This document shows positions 26,274 through 34,155 of a stretch of DNA of 44,339 bases, piece by piece. The stretch is from Clostridiales bacterium. GTDB taxonomy: Bacteria; Bacillota; Clostridia; Clostridiales; Oxobacteraceae. The position numbers and the translations under genes were made by a program. Numbering within the stretch: position 1 is the stretch's first letter; every line of letters starts with the position of its first letter. Under the pieces are notes generated by a model. The model saw only the letters and a program-made list of their open reading frames with translations. It had not been told where the DNA came from and did not search any database. Location of the stretch: the NCBI GenBank assembly GCA_030016385.1, contig JASEJN010000025.1:1-44339 (forward strand), given 5' to 3'.

Positions 26274-26297
26274 AACAGGCCATATATATGGCCTGTT
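26274..26297. terminator. bidirectional terminator
   Basis: A 10-bp perfect stem AACAGGCCAT/ATGGCCTGTT with a 4-base loop lies between two convergent genes. On the minus strand it is followed by TTTTTTTG, a strong terminator tail; on the plus strand the tail is TATATAT. The stop codon of the small minus-strand gene overlaps the stem. Confidence 0.8.
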
Positions 26298-26556
26298 ATA
26301 TATCCAGACTGTCTCCAAACTTTTGCTTATTCTGAATGATTAATCTGTATGCCATCTTATATGCCTCATCATAATTTTCCTGATCTTCATCGATAGCATC
26401 TTTTTCTATATGTATTTTATCCCCCTCCTGTCTCAAAACAACACAATAGGGCATATTGTTATAATTAACAATTACCCTGAAACCCTTTGTAAAAGCTTTC
26501 ACATTTTTCTCCCCGAATATTTCAGATAACAACTCCTGAATTGCACGCAATTCCAT
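26296..26556 (-). CDS. small hypothetical protein, 86 aa
   Basis: An 86-residue acidic cytoplasmic protein that I do not recognise. It is predicted alpha/beta: an N-terminal helix (MELRAIQELLSEIFG), a hydrophobic strand pair (FRVIVNYNNMPYCVVLRQ) and a long acidic C-terminal helix (YDEAYKMAYRLIIQNKQKF). GGGGGA lies 7-9 bases before the ATG, and a strong terminator overlaps its end, which argues it is a real single gene. There is no signal peptide, membrane segment or metal motif. Confidence 0.65.
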   Translation of the reverse strand: MELRAIQELLSEIFGEKNVKAFTKGFRVIVNYNNMPYCVVLRQEGDKIHIEKDAIDEDQENYDEAYKMAYRLIIQNKQKFGDSLDI

Positions 26557-26917
26557 ATATATTCCCCCAATAATATTAAATTAACCATAACGTAAACTAC
26601 CGATATTTTATATGAGCAACATGTCGCCATAGAGATTATGTGTGAACTTACCAGACTTAAAGTCACAGGTGTTAGCTCACAGAATGATAAATTGAGCACA
26701 AAACCGGTATTCAAAACAGGATGCTTTTTACTATATATATAATAATACTAAACACAAATTATTACTATATTAACTTCTTTAATTCGCCAAACTTCCAGTT
26801 TGTAAATAAAAGCAAAATATATTAAAAAGCATTTTGTTGAAATCATAGTATTAAAATAAATAAAATAAGCAAAATATTATTGAAAAGAATTTTATGTTAT
26901 TTAAAAGGGGTGTTAAC
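26557..26917. other. 361-bp intergenic region, no gene seen
   Basis: An AT-rich divergent region between the 86-residue protein and the CAP-domain lipoprotein. Open frames that cross it lack ribosome binding sites. An 11-base GACTTAAAGTC palindrome is the only symmetric element noticed, and no convincing promoter or riboswitch was found. Confidence 0.4.
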
Positions 26918-27679
26918 TTGAAAAGAAAATATTTTATATTACTATGCTTGATAATATTGGTTATGTCCGGCTGTATGCAAAAAGGGCAGATTTCCAAAAA
27001 CAATATGCAAAATCCTACCTCTTTGATCTCGGCATCATACAGCATGGCAGATTTATACAATGTAACGCTTAAAAATAATTCTTCAGTAAAGAGCGGTACC
27101 GATGGCAATGCTCCAAAACTTTTCACCCTTTCAAACGGGACAACAGTGAGAGTTCTGGGCAAGGTCGATAATAAGTGGTATGTCGTAATGCCATCCAATA
27201 ATATGGTAGGCGTCATACCGATAAGCGACGCAGCGCCGGCGCCTTCTTCGTCATCCAAACCTGTACCGAGTACGCCAAACGCGCCAACAAGCGGAAATAC
27301 CTCCGAAGAGTCGGCAATGCTAAGCCTGCTAAATACCTCAAGGACAAATAACGGACTCAAAGCACTCAAGATAGATGAGCAGATTACAAAAGTTGCAAGG
27401 CTTAAGGCACAGGATCTTGCTAAGAATAATTATTTCAGCCATGTTTCTCCAACATACGGAAGTCCTTTCGATATGATGAAAAAATATGGAATTTCCTATC
27501 TTTATGCCGGAGAAAATCTGGCAAAAAATACAAATGTAAATGCAGCCGAGACAGCGCTTATGAATTCACCATCTCACAGGCAGAATATATTAAACTCCAA
27601 TTTTAACTACGTAGGCATTGGGGTTGCGTCAGATGGCAATGGTTCAAAAATATATACCCAGATGTTTGTAGGAAGATAG
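26918..27679 (+). CDS. CAP/SCP-domain lipoprotein (YkwD-like) with SH3-like domain
   Basis: A 253-residue secreted lipoprotein. The signal ends in VMSGC. Residues about 35-95 look like a bacterial SH3 domain (NVTLKNNSSVKSG, GTTVRVLGKVDNKWYVV), a Ser/Pro-rich linker follows, and a CAP domain fills residues about 130-253 with NYFSHVSP, AGENLAKN and SPSHRQNIL, the hallmark histidines and glutamate of YkwD-type proteins. A cell-wall-associated role is likely; the biochemical activity of bacterial CAP domains is mostly unknown. The start is TTG at 26918 with AGGGGT 7 bases upstream. The ATG at 26894 has no ribosome binding site and would put extra residues before the signal. Confidence 0.85.
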   Translation: MKRKYFILLCLIILVMSGCMQKGQISKNNMQNPTSLISASYSMADLYNVTLKNNSSVKSGTDGNAPKLFTLSNGTTVRVLGKVDNKWYVVMPSNNMVGVIPISDAAPAPSSSSKPVPSTPNAPTSGNTSEESAMLSLLNTSRTNNGLKALKIDEQITKVARLKAQDLAKNNYFSHVSPTYGSPFDMMKKYGISYLYAGENLAKNTNVNAAETALMNSPSHRQNILNSNFNYVGIGVASDGNGSKIYTQMFVGR

Positions 27680-27693
27680 CAGCCTGCAGCGGC

Positions 27694-27748
27694 GATGCTA
27701 ATTAAAACGGAAGTCCCTGAAATTCGGACTTCCGTTTTAATTAGCATC
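27694..27748. terminator. strong bidirectional terminator
   Basis: A 23-bp perfect stem (27694-27716 with 27726-27748) has a 9-base loop. Its core CGGAAGTCC/GGACTTCCG is followed by TTTTAATT on both strands. It separates the CAP gene from the convergent ferredoxin gene and should stop transcription from both sides. Confidence 0.88.
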
Positions 27749-27765
27749 TAAGTATACAGCCAGAT

Positions 27766-27960
27766 TTATGGCTCATCAATAGTTATGGCACTTACAGGGC
27801 AGCCATCGGCAGCCTCCTGCGCCGTGCTTTCCGATCCTTCGGGAACAACTTCCTGTATTGCATGGGCCTTTCCACTATCACCCATCTCATATACTTCAGG
27901 CGCTGTCGAAGTGCAGAGCCCGCAGCCTATACATGTATCTTCATCTATTCTTGTTTTCAT
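27766..27960 (-). CDS. ferredoxin, single [4Fe-4S] cluster
   Basis: A 64-residue ferredoxin with Cys10, Cys13, Cys16 (CIGCGLC) and Cys54 (GCPVSAI), the ligands of one [4Fe-4S] cluster; the second cluster of clostridial 2[4Fe-4S] ferredoxins is absent. AAAGGTGG lies 7 bases before the ATG at 27960, whereas the ATG two codons upstream is too close to it. It lies 59 bases after the corrinoid protein gene on the same strand, so the two are probably co-transcribed, and it may supply the low-potential electrons that corrinoid reactivation needs. Confidence 0.92.
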   Translation of the reverse strand: MKTRIDEDTCIGCGLCTSTAPEVYEMGDSGKAHAIQEVVPEGSESTAQEAADGCPVSAITIDEP

Positions 27961-28019
27961 ACACATTCCACCTTTACAAAAAATAAATTTATAACCTTAA
28001 AATTATTATATCCATAAAA

Positions 28020-28658
28020 TTAATTTTTAGCCAATACTACTTTTCTTGCAGTTTGCGCCGCTGAAGCCGCATCAGGTTCATAAATATCTGCTCCTATCTC
28101 CTTTGCATAATTAAATGTAACAGGCGCTCCGCCTATCATCACTGTAACTCTATCCCTTAATCCTTCTTTTCCAAGGGCATCTATCGTCTTCTTCATTCCA
28201 GGCATCGTTGTAGTTAAAAGTGCCGACATACAGACTATATCAGGATTATTTTCCTTGACTGCCTGAACAAACTTATCAGGTGAAACATCTACACCTAAGT
28301 CTATTACTTCAAGACCCGCCCCTACCAGCATCATCCTCACAAGGTTCTTTCCGATATCGTGAAGATCTCCTGCAACAGTCCCGATGATAGCTTTTCCTAT
28401 AGGTTTTACTCCTGTTTCAGACAAAATAGGCCTTAGGATTGTGAGTCCGGCATTCATTGCTCTCGCTGCGATTAATACCTCCGGCACATAAACTTCATTA
28501 TTTTTAAATTTGATTCCTATAACATTCATGCCATCAATCAAGGCGCCAAGAATTTCTTTGGCGCTGATACCATCATTCAGTGCCTTTGTGACAAGTTCAC
28601 GGACCTTGGGTGCAGAACCTGCCTGCAGTTTTTCGGATATTTCATTTAAGATTTCCAT
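28020..28658 (-). CDS. corrinoid (B12-binding) methyl-carrier protein
   Basis: A 212-residue protein of the MtaC/MtbC/MttC type. Residues about 1-85 form the four-helix cap (B12-binding_2). The Rossmann-like B12 domain has GDLHDIG with His100 as the lower axial cobalt ligand, SALLTTTM at 145-152 and a GGAPV loop near 175-179. Such proteins carry a methyl group on cobalt between two methyltransferases. GGAGGG lies 8 bases before the ATG. Ferredoxin follows directly, and the corrinoid activator and a URO-D methyltransferase are encoded a few kilobases away, so together they look like one pathway interrupted by galE. Confidence 0.95.
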   Translation of the reverse strand: MEILNEISEKLQAGSAPKVRELVTKALNDGISAKEILGALIDGMNVIGIKFKNNEVYVPEVLIAARAMNAGLTILRPILSETGVKPIGKAIIGTVAGDLHDIGKNLVRMMLVGAGLEVIDLGVDVSPDKFVQAVKENNPDIVCMSALLTTTMPGMKKTIDALGKEGLRDRVTVMIGGAPVTFNYAKEIGADIYEPDAASAAQTARKVVLAKN

Positions 28659-28815
28659 TATTTTTGCCCTCCAATCATTTTTAACTAAATTTTATGATTA
28701 TTTCATCCAATCATATATAATAATTCGGACTCTGTTTTGTAATATTTTGCTCTAATCGCTTATTTTATTGAAATATTGTTATATTCATAAAGTTTAGTTA
28801 CGATAAATGCTCTGG

Positions 28816-29802
28816 CTACTCTAAATATCCATCCGGATGATTTTTGTGCCACTTCCATGCTGTTTCGATAATACTGCCAATATCATCAAACCGAGGCTTC
28901 CATCCGAGTTCCCTTTTTATTTTTTCAGATGATGCAATGAGTCTGGCAGGATCTCCTGCCCTCCTCGGACCCAACACTGCCGGAATAGGATCTCCTGTAA
29001 CCTCCCTTGCTTTATTTATAATCTCCTTTACAGAAAATCCCTTTCCGCTTCCAAGGTTATAAACAGAGCTCCCTCCTCCGTCCCTCAACTTCTTTAGAGC
29101 AAGGATATGAGCATTTGCAAGATCAGTCACGTGGACATAATCCCTTATACATGTACCATCTTCAGTATCGTAATCATCACCATATATAGTAATATTCTTT
29201 CTTTTCTTTAAAGCTGTCTGAAGCACTATCGGTATAAGATGGCTTTCCGGCCTGTGGTCCTCACCGATCTTTCCGCTTGCATCGGCTCCGCATGCATTAA
29301 AATACCTTAAGGAAACATATTTTATCCCGTATGCAATATCCGACCACTTTAACATTTTCTCAACGCACAACTTCGTTTCGCCATAGGGATTGGTAGGAAT
29401 AGTTTTATCGCTTTCCTTGATCGGGATATTTTCAGGCTCTCCATATGTCGCTGCAGTCGATGAAAATATTATCTTCTTCACACCGTGCTCGCTCATTTTT
29501 TTAAAAAGGTTCAAACCGCATATGAAGTTGTTATCAAAATAATCAAGGGGAGCTTTCATACTTTCGCCTACCAGCGAAAAAGCTGCAAAATGAATGACAG
29601 CCTCTATATCGTTTTCAGAGAAAACCTTTTCTATAAAATCAGCATCATGCAGATCACCTCGATAGAATTTCCCTCCAAGTATCGCATCTTTATGCCCCTT
29701 GCTCAAATTGTCTATTATAACGACCTGCTCTCCCCTTCTCAAAAGTTCAAGAACGGTATGGCTTCCTATATATCCTGCACCGCCTGTCACAAGTACCGCC
29801 AA
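28816..29802 (-). CDS. galE: UDP-glucose 4-epimerase
   Basis: A 328-residue short-chain dehydrogenase that interconverts UDP-glucose and UDP-galactose with bound NAD. It shows the NAD motif GGAGYIGSHT at the N terminus, the catalytic YGETK (Tyr-x-x-x-Lys) and the SSTAATYG serine region; the length is normal. The start is TTG, with AAGGAGG 8 bases upstream; no ATG lies near. A 12-bp inverted repeat is found 32-65 bases upstream. It sits between corrinoid genes on the same strand but has no evident role in that pathway. Confidence 0.93.
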   Translation of the reverse strand: MAVLVTGGAGYIGSHTVLELLRRGEQVVIIDNLSKGHKDAILGGKFYRGDLHDADFIEKVFSENDIEAVIHFAAFSLVGESMKAPLDYFDNNFICGLNLFKKMSEHGVKKIIFSSTAATYGEPENIPIKESDKTIPTNPYGETKLCVEKMLKWSDIAYGIKYVSLRYFNACGADASGKIGEDHRPESHLIPIVLQTALKKRKNITIYGDDYDTEDGTCIRDYVHVTDLANAHILALKKLRDGGGSSVYNLGSGKGFSVKEIINKAREVTGDPIPAVLGPRRAGDPARLIASSEKIKRELGWKPRFDDIGSIIETAWKWHKNHPDGYLE

Positions 29803-29833
29803 AACAATTACCTCCTTATATAATTAATATTTT

Positions 29834-29867
29834 ATGTTAATCAGTAAAACAAATCACTGATTAACAT
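29834..29867 (-). other. inverted repeat upstream of galE
   Basis: A 12-bp perfect inverted repeat ATGTTAATCAGT / ACTGATTAACAT with a 10-base loop lies between the PocR-AraC gene end and galE. Neither strand shows a U run after it, so it may be an operator or a weak terminator for the upstream gene. Confidence 0.45.
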
Positions 29868-29940
29868 GCAAATTGCTGAAGGCATCCCCGCATTGGCCCT
29901 CTTTTAAATTTACACAGTCTTTATTTTAAACTCCCATATA

Positions 29941-31191
29941 TTATACCATTTTTCTGAACTGGCCAGGAGCTATACCCTCTATTTTTTTGAATACCTTTGT
30001 ATAATAACTCTGGTCCGTAAATCCAACCATATGGGCGACCTCGCTCAAAGGTATTTTTAAATCAGCCAAATATTTTTTGCTCTGTTCCACTCTGACTTTG
30101 TTCAAATAATCTATAAAATTGATCCCTACTTCCCTTTTGAAGAGCCTGCTAAAATATGACGTACTCAAATATACGTATTTCGAAGCACTCTCCAGGGTTA
30201 TATCATTCATGTAATTGTCATTTATATATGCTATGGCTTTGTGTATTATATAAGAATTATTTACATTATTAACAGTAAATACGCAATCCGCAAAACGTTC
30301 GAGCACCTTTATAATCCATCCGCACAAACCTTCCACATTGTCAAACTCAGATATTTCGTTCAAATACCTGAGTTTTAATCCGAATATCATTTCAAGGTTC
30401 CCTCCGCCTTCGACGGCAGCCCTTGAAAGCATTATCATAAGTTCCAAAACCTTTGCCTTGGTAATCTCGAAATTATTGCCGCTACTAAAAAGCGCATATC
30501 CCAAAAGCTCATTTAATATGATTTTTGCGCCTTTTTTATCACCGCTTTTAACCTTTGACATAAGTTCATCTTCAAGCTCAATGGGATAATATTTGGATAT
30601 ATGCTCGGAATAATCGAGGTCCTTTACATACTGAATGCTCTCATTGATTTTAGCCTGCTCCTGGTAAAACTTCTTTCTTTCGCTAAGTATGCCGCTCTCC
30701 TCAGAGATTAGAGCCTTTGCAACTACATAAAGCATATCAGAAAGATGCCTTACTCTCTCAGGCTCTACTATAGGAACGGCATTTATATACGCATGGAGTA
30801 TCCCACGGTTTTGTACATCAAAATCATTTATCCTTATTATATCATCTATCAGTAAACCATCCGGCTCACACATTTGAACGGGTCCGCCTACCAAAGCTCC
30901 CATATACAGTCCCTTGACGATTATGGATGCTGTCCAGTGAATAAGCCCCCCAGGGCACGAATATATATACCCGTCGCCTATCTTTTCAGATTGCCTGCCA
31001 GCTTTTAAATGAGCGCTTTTGCATGGGCAATTATTACCCGAAAGTTCTTTGAATTTCTGACAATACATGGATACGGGACCTTCAGAATATAAAGATTCAC
31101 CCTTATCATCCGTGGCAAAAGATGCAATACCCGTTGATATATAATACATCTTTAAATATTCCCTTATAATATTATCATCCTGCAAAATCAT
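29941..31191 (-). CDS. PocR-domain AraC-family regulator
   Basis: A 416-residue regulator. Residues about 1-165 form a PocR sensory domain with the cysteine-rich stretch NNCPCKSAHLKAG and the CPGGLIHW motif; PocR in Salmonella senses 1,2-propanediol for cobalamin-linked catabolism. A helical middle region precedes two AraC helix-turn-helix motifs (about 315-416). The ATG directly abuts the TAG of the corrinoid activator gene (TAGATG), with GGGGGA inside the end of that gene, so the two are translationally coupled. It probably senses the substrate of the methyl-transfer system and activates the nearby operons. Confidence 0.88.
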   Translation of the reverse strand: MILQDDNIIREYLKMYYISTGIASFATDDKGESLYSEGPVSMYCQKFKELSGNNCPCKSAHLKAGRQSEKIGDGYIYSCPGGLIHWTASIIVKGLYMGALVGGPVQMCEPDGLLIDDIIRINDFDVQNRGILHAYINAVPIVEPERVRHLSDMLYVVAKALISEESGILSERKKFYQEQAKINESIQYVKDLDYSEHISKYYPIELEDELMSKVKSGDKKGAKIILNELLGYALFSSGNNFEITKAKVLELMIMLSRAAVEGGGNLEMIFGLKLRYLNEISEFDNVEGLCGWIIKVLERFADCVFTVNNVNNSYIIHKAIAYINDNYMNDITLESASKYVYLSTSYFSRLFKREVGINFIDYLNKVRVEQSKKYLADLKIPLSEVAHMVGFTDQSYYTKVFKKIEGIAPGQFRKMV

Positions 31192-33648
31192 CTATTGTCC
31201 CCCAAGCATCATCGAATCAACAAAATATTCCTGAAAATCCTGCCTTCCTGAAAGTTCTATATATGAAGCATTTTGAATTATTTTATCAATTTTTTTGCTG
31301 CACTCCCTGGACATCAAATACATCCTCGCCCCTGTCCCTGCGGAATTTCCTATGGATTTGACTTTTCCGGAAAATTCCTTCAAAAGGAGCCCGATATTGA
31401 GCGCACTGCCTACCCTCATAAAATTGCCAAACCCGCCTGCTATATATACGTTTTCCACATCAGACGGCGATAATCCCTTCTCTTTCAGCAGTATTTTTGT
31501 TCCGGCACTTACCGCTGCACTTGCAAGCTGAACTTCACGAACATCCTTCTGCGTAAATACTATATCTCCTTCAAGTACAAATTCCTTCATGCCCTTATTT
31601 ATCCTCATTCTCTTTTTTATCGGCTCTTTAAAGTCAGCATCATCGTCATCAGCCATCCTTCCGGTTTCATCTATTACGCCGAATTTCAGAAGCTCCGATA
31701 CCATGTCCAAAACGCCGGAGCCGCATATGCCACATGGCTTTTCATTGCCGATCGTCTTATAAATAGTCCTCTTCGAAAGGTCAACCGATGATATAGCTCC
31801 TCTTATGCCGGCAGTTCCCCATTTTATATTCGCACCTTCAAAGGCCGGTCCTGCAGCTGTTGCACATGCCACGATGCCATCGCTGTTTCCAAGGGCTATT
31901 TCCCCATTTGTACCCAAATCCAGAAGCAAGCTGTATTTATCTGAATCCATCATCCCACATGCAAGTATTCCTGCAGTTATATCGCTTCCGACATAACTTG
32001 CAACTCCCGGCAAAACCGTTACATATCCATTTATATCAATGCCTGCATCGCAAGCTTCCATTTCAACAGCATCGCATGTGACAGCTATATAGGGCGAAAG
32101 AGAAATATTTTTAGGAGGAAGACCTAAAAATAAATGTATCATGGTTGTATTTCCGACAACAGTCATATTATATATATAATCTGTTTTTATTCCACTTTTA
32201 ACGCACAGCCTCTTTATCATTTCATTTATCTGCCCGACTACGGCATCATGCAGTATTCTTAAACCATCATCATTTTCTATCGTATAATTTATCCTTGATA
32301 TTACATCGGCGCCATAAACTCTTTGCCTGTTGACGCCTGATTCAACGCTTAATACTTTCCCGGTCCTCAAATCCGTAAGATAACAGGCGATCGTTGTAGT
32401 CCCTATATCCACAGATACACCGTACAAAACGCCCGAAGTATCGCCTTCATCTATATCGACTAAAACATTTTTATATAACGAAGCTGTTACATTGTAATCA
32501 GCTTTTCTCAAAGTCTCAGATATTTTCGGCATCAGACTTTCTTTAATTCTGATATCATCTGTTTTTACAGAATCCGAAAGCCTTCTGCAGTCGCTTCTTT
32601 GATCCTTTAAAGTCGGCTTATCTATGACCATATATTTTTTCGACACATAAGGGTCTATATTAATATCCATACTTCCGCCTTCGATTAAAACATCCATAGA
32701 CTCTTCGCTGAATGTTTCTATTTGTGCAGGGTTAAATATCTTAACGCCGCAGGCAAGCCTTATGCCATTTTTTATTTCATCCAATCCAAGATGTCTTTTA
32801 TCAATTTCAGATGACCTGGGGGCCCCTTCCTTAAACAGTACCTTGCACTTGCCGCATATGCCTTTCCCGCCGCATGTGCTCTGTATATGAATTTTTTCAC
32901 ATCTTAATGCGTCCAAGAGGTTTGTCCCTCTTTTGACATATATCAAACGGTCATTAACCCTTATTTCAACCTTTCCATCCATCCTGTATCGGCAATTTTT
33001 CATATTACATTCGCTGCATATATGATCAGCCCTCGTTATGCCTATTCCCTTTCCAAAACCGTACATTACGGACGTAGACTTTAACGGTACCATAAGATAC
33101 GAATCTGTAAACCTTACACCTATTTTTGATGCGTCAACAGATGCAGAAATACCTTTCTGCCCTTTGATATCCCATCCGCCGGAACCCGGGGAAAGCCTCG
33201 ATGTAATTCCCATATCAGTATCCTTTATATTGCTTATCAATTTATTCCACATTGCTTTATTTATATATTCCACAGCAGTCGTGCCTATACTGTCTGCGAT
33301 CATCCCTTTTAAATAATCCCCATTTTCAAAGGATGATTTTATTATACTGTCTATCTCTTTTCCAATTGTCGTCACTGTGATTATCACATAGTCACATTTT
33401 TTCAGCTTTGATGCGATATACTCTCCTTCAAATACTACAGAATTATCGAGAATTACCTTATCATCATATTTTTCTTTTATACCGAATTTCTCACAGGTAA
33501 CTGCAGGTCTTATATATTTCGAACAAGATTCGATTTCATTTCTTATTGATTCCAGCAATTCTCCTTCAGGATATTCATCCTTATATCCGAGAAGCCTCAA
33601 TATATCATTTTCTTCAATCTGAATATCAAAATCGTTATAGATAGTCAT
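31192..33648 (-). CDS. corrinoid activator: MetH-activation-like domain fused to RACo/ASKHA protein
   Basis: An 818-residue protein with an unusual order. Residues about 1-205 resemble the AdoMet-binding activation domain of B12-dependent methionine synthase (ADSIGTTAVEYINK, then SRLSPGSGGWD). A three-cysteine cluster follows (Cys211, 214, 219). Residues about 226-320 are a plant-type [2Fe-2S] ferredoxin domain with Cys259, 265, 268 and 300. The rest (about 400-818) is the ASKHA ATPase of the RACo/AcsV type (VSVDIGTTTIACYL, LLDLGTNGEIAL, AGGFGNFMRVG). RACo proteins use ATP to drive electron transfer that returns inactive Co(II) corrinoid to Co(I). AGAGGTG lies about 5 bases before the ATG at 33648; the run of ATGs eight codons upstream has no ribosome binding site. 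It is first in an operon with the PocR regulator and divergent from the methyltransferase operon. Confidence 0.9.
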   Translation of the reverse strand: MTIYNDFDIQIEENDILRLLGYKDEYPEGELLESIRNEIESCSKYIRPAVTCEKFGIKEKYDDKVILDNSVVFEGEYIASKLKKCDYVIITVTTIGKEIDSIIKSSFENGDYLKGMIADSIGTTAVEYINKAMWNKLISNIKDTDMGITSRLSPGSGGWDIKGQKGISASVDASKIGVRFTDSYLMVPLKSTSVMYGFGKGIGITRADHICSECNMKNCRYRMDGKVEIRVNDRLIYVKRGTNLLDALRCEKIHIQSTCGGKGICGKCKVLFKEGAPRSSEIDKRHLGLDEIKNGIRLACGVKIFNPAQIETFSEESMDVLIEGGSMDINIDPYVSKKYMVIDKPTLKDQRSDCRRLSDSVKTDDIRIKESLMPKISETLRKADYNVTASLYKNVLVDIDEGDTSGVLYGVSVDIGTTTIACYLTDLRTGKVLSVESGVNRQRVYGADVISRINYTIENDDGLRILHDAVVGQINEMIKRLCVKSGIKTDYIYNMTVVGNTTMIHLFLGLPPKNISLSPYIAVTCDAVEMEACDAGIDINGYVTVLPGVASYVGSDITAGILACGMMDSDKYSLLLDLGTNGEIALGNSDGIVACATAAGPAFEGANIKWGTAGIRGAISSVDLSKRTIYKTIGNEKPCGICGSGVLDMVSELLKFGVIDETGRMADDDDADFKEPIKKRMRINKGMKEFVLEGDIVFTQKDVREVQLASAAVSAGTKILLKEKGLSPSDVENVYIAGGFGNFMRVGSALNIGLLLKEFSGKVKSIGNSAGTGARMYLMSRECSKKIDKIIQNASYIELSGRQDFQEYFVDSMMLGGQ

Positions 33649-33700
33649 ACAGCACCTCTTCCGCATCATCATTGCAACAGATTCTTTTATCTATTCCGCG

Positions 33701-33805
33701 ATTCATAATATGAACCTGTGTTATTTTTAGCACTCATTCGCCAGATTCAAATTTTGTTGCTCAAAATAACACAATTCTATTTATGATCGATTTCATGCTA
33801 CGAAT
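33701..33805. repeat. hairpin repeat element, copy 1
   Basis: The outer ends ATTCATAATATGA (33701-33713) and TCATGCTACGAAT (33793-33805) are imperfect inverted repeats. The inner arms at 33717-33731 and 33759-33773 pair at 14 of 15 positions around a 27-base loop. It shares long stretches with copies at 33868 and 44288. Confidence 0.7.
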
Positions 33806-33867
33806 TTAAATTATCTATTTTATATTATATTCTATGCACATGTTTATCTCAATAAGATATTACTTTG

Positions 33868-33956
33868 ATTCGTAATATGAACTTATGTTATTTTGAACAC
33901 TCATTCGTCGCTCAAAATAACATAATCCTATTTATGCCTGATTTCAAATTGCGAAT
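33868..33956. repeat. hairpin repeat element, copy 2
   Basis: The outer ends ATTCGTAATATGA (33868-33880) and TCAAATTGCGAAT (33944-33956) pair at 11 of 13 positions. The inner 14-bp stem (33883-33896 with 33912-33925) is perfect around a 15-base loop. Relative to copy 1, an inner G-C pair is an A-T pair here (33885 with 33923), a compensatory change, and the loop is shorter. Confidence 0.72.
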
Positions 33957-33970
33957 TGAATAATTACTAC

Positions 33971-34019
33971 TGCAATCCATGATTTGAGCCTGTATTATTA
34001 CACCCGATTTCATATTGCA
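33971..34019. repeat. hairpin repeat element, copy 3 (internally deleted)
   Basis: A degenerate short relative. Its ends TGCAATCCATGA and TCATATTGCA match the outer inverted ends, and TGAGCCTGTATTATT matches the left inner arm of copy 1, but the loop and right inner arm are missing. Confidence 0.5.
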
Positions 34020-34155
34020 AAATTGAAGCAATTACGACAATATAATGCAAGAATTATAAATTATGAACTATACTCATAACTATGGTTTTTGCTATCATCA
34101 AAATATAAAGATTATATCAACATATTTTATGAATAACTTAATGGAGGAAATTATT

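Larger units (their letters stand above)
33649..34155. promoter_or_regulatory. 507-bp divergent region with repeat cluster
   Basis: The region between the divergent corrinoid activator and methyltransferase operons holds three related repeat units (33701-33805, 33868-33956 and 33971-34019) and must carry promoters for both directions. TATAAT and TATACT hexamers occur at about 34041-34075 toward the plus-strand operon without clear -35 partners. No coding frame with a ribosome binding site is present other than the flanking genes. Confidence 0.5.

Noticed and set aside
26499..26714. A 71-codon hydrophobic minus-strand frame overlapping the start of the 86-residue protein
   Set aside because: It crosses the ribosome binding site and start of the better-supported small gene and lacks its own ribosome binding site.
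26851..27369. A 172-codon minus-strand open frame over the CAP lipoprotein gene
   Set aside because: Antisense shadow of a well-supported gene with signal peptide and CAP motifs; no ribosome binding site.
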